Assembly: GCA_021162325.1 (NCBI GenBank)
Contig: JAGGYV010000204.1
Span: 1 to 5,515, forward strand
DNA length: 5,515 bases
Source of the DNA: Desulfobacteraceae bacterium
GTDB lineage: Bacteria > Desulfobacterota > Desulfobacteria > Desulfobacterales > Desulfosalsimonadaceae
Reading direction: 5' to 3'
The notes beneath the pieces were generated by a model. That model made no database searches. It was not told where the DNA came from and was given only the letters and a program-made list of their open reading frames with translations. The position numbers and the translations under genes were made by a program. Position 1 is the first letter of the stretch; the number at the start of each line of letters is the position of its first letter. Below are positions 1 to 5,515 of this stretch, piece by piece.

Positions 1-16
1 CCAAAGCAGATTTGTC

Positions 17-41
17 ATTCCCGAATGTTTCTATCGGGAAT
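17..41. repeat. Stem-loop unit 1 of the upstream element
   Basis: An 8-bp perfect stem (17-24 with 34-41) closes a 9-nt loop ATGTTTCTA (25-33). Positions 22-38 form a 17-bp exact direct repeat with 88-104. There is no T-tract after the stem on either strand, so it does not look like an intrinsic terminator. Confidence 0.7.
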
Positions 42-83
42 CCAGTTATGTGCTATTCCGAACATAGATTCCGGCTAAGCTTG

Positions 84-106
84 TCCTCGAATGTTTCTAT
101 CGGGGA
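84..106. repeat. Stem-loop unit 2 of the upstream element, same loop
   Basis: A 7-bp stem (84-90 with 100-106, one G-T wobble at 87/103) closes the same 9-nt loop ATGTTTCTA (91-99) as unit 1. The stem differs from unit 1 in sequence but stays paired. It sits inside the larger imperfect hairpin 68-119. Confidence 0.65.
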
Positions 107-186
107 AGCATGCCGGAATGACATTGTCCTGGCCGAAACGATGACTAAAGCCAAAAATTACTATATCCTGTATCAATAATTAAAAA

Positions 187-193
187 AAGGTGA
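187..193 (+). promoter_or_regulatory. Ribosome binding site of the SNF2 gene
   Basis: The AAGGTGA run ends 7 nt before the ATG at 201 and fits the Shine-Dalgarno consensus reasonably. It is the only purine-rich match near the start and supports the first ATG of the reading frame. No convincing -35/-10 pair could be assigned between the repeat element (ending at 123) and this site, although the leader 140-185 is AT-rich. Confidence 0.65.
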
Positions 194-200
194 TGATTTA

Positions 201-2849
201 ATGATAACACTTAAAGACAAACTCTCTCATTTATCGTATCAGCAAGCCTGTAAATTGCTGGGTGCAAAAGGCAAACAGCTGATCATGGCCGGCGGAAAAT
301 ATGATGTTGATATCTATGATCAGGTGACCATCAATGAAAACCGGTTTGAACTCAACCTGGGTGATGCGGTCGTTTCTATATCCATGAACCCGGAAAAGCA
401 TCAGAAGCTGGATATCAACTGTTCTGTGTGTCCGGGTTTTTGTGAGCATAAAGGGGCGGCCATTTCCCTGATCCTTGAAGAAAAAATGACACTCGGACTT
501 TCTGCGCCGCCGCCGGAACGCATTCCCATGGAAAGTTTGAGTGAAGAAGCGCTGGTTCAGCAGGCTATTGAAGACAGAACCGAAAGAGCAAAAAAAGAAA
601 AACTGCGGCTTTATCCTCTGGAACCGGACAAATTATGGGCGGATTATATCATCACCAGCCAGGAATCGGGAAAAAGTTACCGAATCGCATTACGGGGCTG
701 GGAACGGGGCGAATCTTTTTGTTCCTGTCCTGATTTTAAAAAAAATACCCTGGGAACCTGCAAGCACATTATCTGCGCCCTTAATAAAGTGCGCCGGAAA
801 TTTAATAAAAAAATAAAAGAAACACCGTTTACGCCGACTGAAATATGTATCTATATTCATTATGGGGGTACCCTTGAATTGCGGCTTTTGTTTCCAGATG
901 ATATTGATTCTGAAATCAAAAAGGCATTTAATCCCTTTAAAGACAAGCATATCACCGACATTAAAGGTCTGCTCAAAGCAATTAAAATTGCCGATAATCT
1001 GGGCGTTGATGTGACGGTGTACCCGGATGCCGAGGAGTTCATCAGCCGAACACGGTTTCAGGAGAAAATGGAAGCACTGGTTGCCGAGATCCGGCAGGAC
1101 CCTAAACGGCACCCGTTAAGAAAACAACTTCTCAAAGCCGAGCTGCTGCCCTATCAGCTTGACGGCATTGCTTTTGCCGCAGGCCGGGGGAGAGCCGTTC
1201 TTGCCGATGACATGGGGCTGGGCAAAACCATTCAGGGCATCGGGGTGGCAGAATTGCTTGAACGAAATACCGGGATTTCAAAAGTTCTTGTGATCTGTCC
1301 GGCATCGCTTAAGTCCCAATGGCGTATTGAGATAAACCGTTTTAGTGAAAAAACCTGTCAGATTGTTTTGGGGAGTGCCAAAGATCGGCCGGTCCAGTAT
1401 GACAGCGGCCGGTTTTTCACGATCTGTAACTATGAACAGGTTTTAAGGGATTTCCTGTCCATTGAAAAGGTCCAGTGGGACCTGATCATCCTTGATGAGG
1501 CCCAGCGGATTAAAAACTGGGAGGCAAAAACCAGCCGGATCGTCAAGTCCCTTAAGTCTCCTTTTGCCCTTGTTCTTTCCGGAACCCCGCTTGAAAATAA
1601 AATTGATGAACTTTTTTCGGTGGTTGAGTTTATTGACGACCGGCGCCTGGGTCCGGCATTCAGGTTTTTTAATCAGCACAAAGTCGTTGATGAGAGAGGA
1701 AAAGTCCTTGGATATAAAAATATTGACACCCTTCGAAAACGCTTAAAATCGCTCCTGCTCCGCCGCACCCGTGGCCAGGTGATCAAAGAGCTCCCGCCGA
1801 GGACGACGACCATTATACGAATAACGCCCACCGAAGAACAACTTGATTTACAAAAGGGCTACAGGCAGATTATTCAGACCATTTTGCAAAAAAAATACCT
1901 GACTGAAATGGATCTCATGCGGCTTCAAAAGGCGCTGCTTATGTGCCGGATGGCGGCCAACAGCACCTTTCTTGTTGATAAACAGAGTCCTGGCTATTCC
2001 AGCAAACTGGAGGAACTTGATGAGCTGATCAATCAACTCAAGGAAGAGGAAGATCGGAAAATCGTTCTTTTTTCCGAATGGACCACCATGCTGAACCTGA
2101 TTGAACCCATTCTCGAAAAGCATCAGCTTAATTTTGTGCGGCTGGATGGATCGGTGCCTCAGAAAAAACGCCAGGCCCTGATGAATCAGTTTCAGAATGA
2201 TCCGGACTGTACGCTTTTTATTGCGACCAATGCCGGTGCCACCGGTTTGAATCTCCAGGCGGCCAACACGGTGATCAATATTGACCTGCCATGGAATCCT
2301 GCGGTTCTGGAACAGAGAATCGGGCGGGCCCACCGCATGGGTCAAAAACGGCCGGTGCATGTTTTCCTGCTGGTCACTGAAGATACGCTTGAAGAGGGCC
2401 TTCTTGCCACCCTTTCCGCCAAACATGAACTGTCATTGGCTGTGCTTGATTCAGAATCAGATATTGACACGGTTGACCTGCATACCGGTATGGAAGATCT
2501 TAAGCGACGGCTTGAAATTCTGCTCGGACAAAAACCCGAAGCGCCGGAAGATGAGAGCATGAAGGCGCAGGTTGAAAAAGAAGCAGCAATTATTGCCAAA
2601 AAGAAAAAAATTGCAACAGCCGGTGGTCAGCTTATGGGGGCGGCCTTTGCATTTATCGGTGAAATGTTTTCTAACGAGGAAGAATCCGAGAAAACAGACG
2701 CGCTGGCCGGTGCCTTTAAAACAAAACTTCTTGACTGTCTTGAAAGAGATGATGACGGTGAATTGAAGATGACGATTGCCATTCCGGATGAAGGCATGCT
2801 GGACAATATGGCCCAATCCCTTGCCAAAATGGTGGGTGCTCGGCTTTAG
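201..2849 (+). CDS. SWIM zinc-finger SNF2-family DEAD/DEAH-like helicase/ATPase
   Basis: This 882-residue protein belongs to the SNF2 branch of superfamily 2 ATPases, double-stranded-DNA translocases that remodel protein-DNA complexes; its client is unknown. The N-terminus has a degenerate CxxCx3CxH cluster (C74, C77, C81, H83) and a classical SWIM finger CxC...CxH (C174, C176, C187, H189), a zinc-binding DNA- or protein-contact module. A linker of about 110 residues follows. The ATPase core has LLPYQ near 316, Walker A GLGKT (339-343), ICPASL (365-370), DEAQ (432-435) and SGTP (460-463). The second RecA lobe has LFSEW (623-627), ATNAGATGLNLQ (675-686) and QRIGRAHRMGQ (705-715). All catalytic motifs are intact, so it should be active. 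An extra C-terminal segment of about 110 residues contains a lysine cluster near 800 and an Ala/Gly/Phe-rich helix (808-822). The stop is TAG. The next gene converges on it, so it appears monocistronic in this window. It is presumably cytoplasmic and nucleoid-associated (inference). Confidence 0.95.
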   Translation: MITLKDKLSHLSYQQACKLLGAKGKQLIMAGGKYDVDIYDQVTINENRFELNLGDAVVSISMNPEKHQKLDINCSVCPGFCEHKGAAISLILEEKMTLGLSAPPPERIPMESLSEEALVQQAIEDRTERAKKEKLRLYPLEPDKLWADYIITSQESGKSYRIALRGWERGESFCSCPDFKKNTLGTCKHIICALNKVRRKFNKKIKETPFTPTEICIYIHYGGTLELRLLFPDDIDSEIKKAFNPFKDKHITDIKGLLKAIKIADNLGVDVTVYPDAEEFISRTRFQEKMEALVAEIRQDPKRHPLRKQLLKAELLPYQLDGIAFAAGRGRAVLADDMGLGKTIQGIGVAELLERNTGISKVLVICPASLKSQWRIEINRFSEKTCQIVLGSAKDRPVQYDSGRFFTICNYEQVLRDFLSIEKVQWDLIILDEAQRIKNWEAKTSRIVKSLKSPFALVLSGTPLENKIDELFSVVEFIDDRRLGPAFRFFNQHKVVDERGKVLGYKNIDTLRKRLKSLLLRRTRGQVIKELPPRTTTIIRITPTEEQLDLQKGYRQIIQTILQKKYLTEMDLMRLQKALLMCRMAANSTFLVDKQSPGYSSKLEELDELINQLKEEEDRKIVLFSEWTTMLNLIEPILEKHQLNFVRLDGSVPQKKRQALMNQFQNDPDCTLFIATNAGATGLNLQAANTVINIDLPWNPAVLEQRIGRAHRMGQKRPVHVFLLVTEDTLEEGLLATLSAKHELSLAVLDSESDIDTVDLHTGMEDLKRRLEILLGQKPEAPEDESMKAQVEKEAAIIAKKKKIATAGGQLMGAAFAFIGEMFSNEEESEKTDALAGAFKTKLLDCLERDDDGELKMTIAIPDEGMLDNMAQSLAKMVGARL

Positions 2850-2883
2850 CGTAACATCTCAATACGTCCGGGCACAATGCTCC

Positions 2884-2908
2884 GGGATGGCATAAAGCCC
2901 TCCCCTAC
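2884..2908 (-). repeat. Left GTAG-hairpin arm
   Basis: Read on the - strand from 2908, it begins GTAGGGG. The stem pairs 2884-2891 with 2897-2904 around loop ATAAA (TTTAT on the - strand); 7 of 8 pairs are Watson-Crick, with one mismatch (2888/2900). Confidence 0.6.
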
Positions 2909-2928
2909 ATGGCTTTGTATAAAATACC

Positions 2929-2953
2929 GTAGTGGCGGGGTTTATCCCCGTCA
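2929..2953 (+). repeat. Right GTAG-hairpin arm
   Basis: It begins GTAGTGG. The stem pairs 2933-2940 with 2946-2953 around loop TTTAT (2941-2945). All eight positions pair, counting one G-T wobble (2935/2951). It matches the left arm at 17 of 25 positions, and several of the differences fall in pairs that preserve the stem. Confidence 0.65.
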
Positions 2954-3010
2954 GATACTGAATTAACGTTTTGCCTATGGTTATTGAGAAAATATGCAGA
3001 TTACTTTTAT

Positions 3011-5377
3011 TTATTTTTCATGTGAAAATACGATTTTCGGTTTTTTCTGTTGAATCTGCCCGGCAAACACTTCAGGATCACTGGTCGGCAGTTTGCAGGT
3101 GCCGCTTTCACACACATAGGCGGTAGCGATACCGTTAATCGCTTTTTTCCCTCCAACAAGGGGGATAATTTCCGCATGGTCGGCTACCTGTTTTTCATCT
3201 GCTACCACTAAAATCCGATTCGGGAGAAAGTGATTTTTGAATGCTTCCAGCAGGGAGTTCGCGCCTTCCGGTTTTCCGGCAGGGGTGATCAGGATAATTT
3301 CTTTGGGGGAATCAAGCAAATAATCAACAGCCAGGAGCATCTCAGAAAGGGCGGTTGGATTGGAATTCAGGCGTTCGGAAAAGAATCTGAACGTTTTTTC
3401 CGCTCGTTGTTTGTACCGGTAGTCCGTGGTAAAGGAATGCAGGCGCAGGAGATTTAATACGGCCACCGCGTTGCCTGAGGGGATGGCGCTGTCATAGGTT
3501 GGCTTTTCCCGGGCGATCAGGGTCTCATGGTCGGAGCTTGTTATGAAGAAACCGCCGTTATCCGGGTCCTCGTAAAAAGCTTTCAGTACATCATCCAGTT
3601 CCAGGGCTTTTTCCAGCCAGTCGATTTCATGGGTGGCTTCATACAGGTCGATCAGAGCGGCAATGAAAAACGCATAATCTTCCAGATAGGCATTGTGCCG
3701 GGCCTGATTATCCTTGTAGCTTCGATACAGCCGGTTGTCGATGTAGAGATTGTCCATGATAAATCGGGCAGACCTGACGGCCTGATCAATATAGTCGGGA
3801 TTGTTAAGCGCGAAACCGGCCCGGGCAAATGCGGAAATCATCAGCGCATTCCATGAGGTCAGGATTTTTTCATCCCGCAATGGGGCGGGGCGCTTGTTTC
3901 TTTCCGCATATAGAAGTTTTTTGGATTCATTAATTACGTTAACCAATTCTTTTTGGGTGATATGCAATTCTGAGGCTGTTTCAGCTGCGGTTTTTTCCGT
4001 ATGTAAAATATAACGCCCTTCAAAATTAGGGGACATTCCCACAGAATAATATTTTTTGACGATTTTGGTGCGGTCTTTTCCCAAAACGCGCTCCAGCTCA
4101 TCCGGTGTCCAGGTAAAAAACCAGCCTTCTTCCATGTGGCCTTCATCGGTTAAACTATCCGCATCGGTGGCTGAATAAAAAGCGCCGTCGGGTGATGTCA
4201 TATCCCGTGATACATAGCGGAGAATTTCATTGACAATCCGTTTAAAGTCATCATTTCCTGTTGCTTGCCAGGCTTCAAGATAGGCCACGGCCAGCAACGC
4301 ATTATCATAGAGCATTTTTTCAAAATGCGGGATCAGCCAGTGATCATCCGTGGCATACCGGTGAAATCCGCCGCCCACATGATCGTACATGCCGCCGCCA
4401 GCCATTTGGGTGAGTGAGTTTTCGGCCATTTTCAGAATGTCTTTGTCATGTGTTTTTTGGTGATATCGCAGCAGAAAGCGGACGGGCAGACTGGAGGGAA
4501 ATTTTGGCGCGCCTGCAAGTCCGCCGAATTTCGGATCATAGCTCTGGCGATAAAAGGTTGCGGCGGTTTGCAGAATTTCTTTTCCGGGCAGTCGGTTGCC
4601 GGGTTTTGTATCCATCATTTTTTGTATGGCTTCCGTAATCTGACGGCCCGCGTTTTCCACCCGGCCGTCGCCGGCATGGAAGCTTTCATTGATTTTTTCA
4701 AGGATGGTCAAAAAGCCGGTGAGAGCCCCCCGGTCCCCGTCATGAGCCGGAAAGTAAGTGCCGCCGTAGAAAGGTTTGCGATCCGCAGTCAGCCATACGC
4801 TCATGGGCCATCCGCCCCGGCCGGTCAACGCCTGGACGGCGGTCATGTATATAGAATCAATATCCGGCCGTTCTTCCCGGTCGACTTTTACGCAGACATA
4901 ATTTTCATTTAAGTATCGGGCAATTTTTTCGTCTTCAAAGGACTCTTCCTCCATAACGTGGCACCAGTGACAGGTCGAATATCCTACGCTCAAAAAAACA
5001 GGCCGATTAAGCTTTTTTGCGGTATCAAAAGCCTCATCTCCCCATGGATACCAGTTCACCGGGTTATGGGCATGCTGGAGCAGGTAAGGGGAAGATTCCA
5101 GAAACAGGCGGTTGGTGTATTTGGCCCATCCGTCCGGCTGTAGATGCCGGGTCCGGGGACGATATGATGCGCCGTGTGATTTTTTGGCCTGTTCCAGTTT
5201 TTTGATCAGCTCTTTATCATACGCCCGGGCCCCTGGCGGGGGAAGAGAGGAAAGGGTGTCCGCAGGCCTGGCAGCAGCAGTTGTCATTGCTGAAATGTGT
5301 GTCATCGTAATAACTCCTGTGGTTACAATAATATATATGGATATCCATCTAAGAGACATCATGCGCATAAATTCCAT
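3011..5377 (-). CDS. DUF255 / thioredoxin-domain protein (YyaL/SPATA20 family), possibly exported
   Basis: This protein of up to 788 residues belongs to the COG1331/PF03190 family (B. subtilis YyaL, human SPATA20): a thioredoxin-like domain fused to an (alpha/alpha)6-barrel glycosidase-like region. No reaction is established for the family. Family hallmarks are SSPYLLQHAHNPVNWYPWG (95-113), redox motif STCHWCH with C136 and C139, VDREERPD (165-172), GGWP with the probable cis-Pro191, and GGTYFP (205-210). The barrel shows HFEKMLYDNA (351-360), TDADS (404-408), DEKILTSWN (502-510) and the C-terminal pair C756/C761. All signature motifs are intact. The family usually starts just before the TNRL/SPYLLQ motif, so about 85 extra N-terminal residues are present. 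Residues 5-36 look like a Sec signal peptide (R5/R10, hydrophobic 12-24, Ala-rich end near 30-36). However, an ideal ribosome binding site precedes Met25 (5305), which would give a 764-residue form. The longest start is listed because it keeps the signal-like segment. It appears monocistronic. Confidence 0.93.
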   Translation of the reverse strand: MEFMRMMSLRWISIYIIVTTGVITMTHISAMTTAAARPADTLSSLPPPGARAYDKELIKKLEQAKKSHGASYRPRTRHLQPDGWAKYTNRLFLESSPYLLQHAHNPVNWYPWGDEAFDTAKKLNRPVFLSVGYSTCHWCHVMEEESFEDEKIARYLNENYVCVKVDREERPDIDSIYMTAVQALTGRGGWPMSVWLTADRKPFYGGTYFPAHDGDRGALTGFLTILEKINESFHAGDGRVENAGRQITEAIQKMMDTKPGNRLPGKEILQTAATFYRQSYDPKFGGLAGAPKFPSSLPVRFLLRYHQKTHDKDILKMAENSLTQMAGGGMYDHVGGGFHRYATDDHWLIPHFEKMLYDNALLAVAYLEAWQATGNDDFKRIVNEILRYVSRDMTSPDGAFYSATDADSLTDEGHMEEGWFFTWTPDELERVLGKDRTKIVKKYYSVGMSPNFEGRYILHTEKTAAETASELHITQKELVNVINESKKLLYAERNKRPAPLRDEKILTSWNALMISAFARAGFALNNPDYIDQAVRSARFIMDNLYIDNRLYRSYKDNQARHNAYLEDYAFFIAALIDLYEATHEIDWLEKALELDDVLKAFYEDPDNGGFFITSSDHETLIAREKPTYDSAIPSGNAVAVLNLLRLHSFTTDYRYKQRAEKTFRFFSERLNSNPTALSEMLLAVDYLLDSPKEIILITPAGKPEGANSLLEAFKNHFLPNRILVVADEKQVADHAEIIPLVGGKKAINGIATAYVCESGTCKLPTSDPEVFAGQIQQKKPKIVFSHEK
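5314..5318 (-). promoter_or_regulatory. Strong Shine-Dalgarno before the internal start (Met25) of the DUF255 gene
   Basis: On the - strand ACAGGAG occupies 5320-5314, with 8 nt between AGGAG and the ATG at 5305-5303. This is the best ribosome binding site near the gene. The upstream ATGs at 5377, 5368, 5362 and 5359 have at most a GGA at 5375-5373. It favours a start at 5305, unless AGGAG is a chance part of the codons for the signal-like segment. Confidence 0.55.
5337..5348. other. Perfect 12-bp palindrome upstream of the internal start
   Basis: ATGGATATCCAT is a perfect inverted repeat. If translation starts at 5305 it lies in the leader and could be an operator half-site pair. If translation starts upstream it is simply coding. 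A 12-bp palindrome in AT-rich DNA can arise by chance. Confidence 0.2.
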
Positions 5378-5466
5378 AAAAATCAGTTTGGTAATTCAAA
5401 TAATAATATAGGGCTTTTATTTGAGAATGCCTTTTTGTGGTATGATATTTTTGAAAAGAGATGTGT

Positions 5467-5515
5467 GGGTGGGTATAAACCCCACCCCTACGTAGAAATT
5501 TGTTAAACCCTGTAG
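5467..5515. repeat. Second copy of the GTAG two-hairpin element, truncated by the window edge
   Basis: The complete arm is 5467-5491. Read on the - strand from 5491 it begins GTAGGGG, with stem 5467-5473 paired to 5481-5487 (7 bp) closing a 7-nt loop that contains TTTAT. It matches the 2929 arm over most of its length. Exactly 20 bp further right (after 5492-5511) the window ends in GTAG (5512-5515), where the head of the facing arm should be. The element sits upstream of the DUF255 gene, about 90 bp from the longest start. Confidence 0.55.

Larger units (their letters stand above)
13..123. repeat. MITE-like palindromic repeat element with TGTCATTCC termini
   Basis: The ends are inverted repeats: TGTCATTCC at 13-21 and GGAATGACA at 115-123, extending to 10 of 11 matches (13-23 against 113-123). 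Inside are two units. Unit 1 is a clean hairpin (17-24 paired with 34-41). Unit 2 is a longer imperfect hairpin spanning 68-119, with ATTCCGGC/GCCGGAAT outer arms (68-75, 112-119), a GCTT/AAGC inner pair (79-82, 106-109) and a terminal stem-loop. No ORF is inside, so any mobility would need a transposase in trans. Elements starting GTCATTCC and carrying GGGAATCCAG-type arms are common dispersed repeats in many proteobacterial and Desulfobacterota genomes (general knowledge). Exact element borders and the copy number elsewhere cannot be seen here. Confidence 0.7.
2884..2953. repeat. Two-hairpin palindromic element (REP/BIME-like) with GTAG heads
   Basis: Two 25-nt arms are arranged as inverted copies with GTAG heads facing each other across a 20-bp spacer (2909-2928). 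Each arm reads GTAG, then a stem, loop TTTAT, and the return stem. GTAG at the foot of a hairpin is the hallmark of REP sequences handled by RAYT (TnpA-REP) transposases (established for enterobacteria, Pseudomonas and Stenotrophomonas). The element lies between two convergent gene ends, a typical REP location, where such hairpins can protect mRNA 3' ends or slow transcription. An alternative hairpin AAAGCC/GGCTTT (2894-2899 with 2911-2916) competes with the left arm. No T-tract follows any stem, so a classical intrinsic terminator is not supported. Confidence 0.65.

Noticed and set aside
22..104. The 17-bp direct repeat as the start of a CRISPR array
   Set aside because: There are only two copies, each forming a stem-loop inside an element with terminal inverted repeats; the 49-bp interval between them also contains half of the larger hairpin.
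738..745. A8 runs in the helicase gene (738-745, 1888-1895) as programmed slippage sites
   Set aside because: The frame continues intact through all motifs. A shift at 745 would stop at 816 and destroy the second SWIM finger. No stimulatory structure or conserved alternate product is evident, so chance Lys codons explain it.
1848..2426. 192-codon open frame antisense to the helicase, and others such as 690-1112 (-)
   Set aside because: They lie wholly inside the SNF2 gene, whose sense frame contains all helicase motifs. Their translations are low in recognisable motifs and have no ribosome binding site.
2894..2952. Intrinsic terminator(s) between the convergent genes
   Set aside because: Stems are present but no T-tract follows on either strand. 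The hairpins are better explained by the GTAG repeat element, though they may still affect termination.
4448..4912. 154-codon + strand frame opposite the DUF255 gene
   Set aside because: It is a shadow of the conserved thioredoxin-domain coding region; no recognisable motif was seen.
5438..5446. Extended -10-like TGGTATGAT on the + strand, pointing out of the window
   Set aside because: There is no suitable -35 at proper spacing and the downstream gene is not in the window; such matches are frequent in AT-rich DNA.
5378..5460. Promoter of the DUF255 gene (TTGAAT at 5399-5394, TATATT at 5410-5405, both -)
   Set aside because: No -35/-10 pair with acceptable spacing and fit could be built, so no promoter is annotated although the region is AT-rich.
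1..5515. A defence island or CRISPR-type system around the SNF2 helicase
   Set aside because: SNF2 proteins occur in DISARM and similar systems, but no methylase, nuclease, phospholipase-D protein, cas gene or spaced direct-repeat array is present; the only neighbour is a convergent DUF255 gene.

Overview
The window carries two complete, unrelated-looking genes in convergent orientation. A SWIM-type zinc-finger SNF2-family ATPase lies on the + strand (201-2849). A DUF255 / thioredoxin-domain protein of the YyaL/SPATA20 type lies on the - strand (3011-5377, or 3011-5305 with an internal start). The rest is intergenic DNA, and most of it is structured repeat. Middling GC, palindromic repeats scattered in the gaps, and the 'PRTRHL...KYTNR' N-terminal extension of the DUF255 protein suggest a chromosomal segment of a Desulfobacterota (Desulfobacterales-like) bacterium. 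That placement is inference, not proof; no rRNA, tRNA or lineage-specific marker is present.

Region by region. 1-200: a roughly 111-bp MITE-like element (13-123) with TGTCATTCC/GGAATGACA ends and two internal stem-loops that share an identical 9-nt loop, then a short leader with a ribosome binding site for the helicase. 201-2849: the SNF2 protein. 2850-3010: convergent gap holding a two-hairpin palindromic element (2884-2953) whose arms each start with GTAG. 3011-5377: the DUF255 gene. 5378-5515: AT-rich upstream region of that gene, ending in the first arm of what looks like a second copy of the same element, cut by the window edge.

Nothing indicates that the two genes work together: they are convergent and share no pathway. 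No defence operon, CRISPR array, integrase or transposase is visible. The most notable signal is the GTAG hairpin family. Three arms keep an invariant TTTAT loop while paired stem positions change together, and both element copies have the same 20-bp gap between arms. This resembles REP/BIME elements mobilised by RAYT transposases. The second point of note is a start-site conflict in the DUF255 gene that decides whether its protein is exported.
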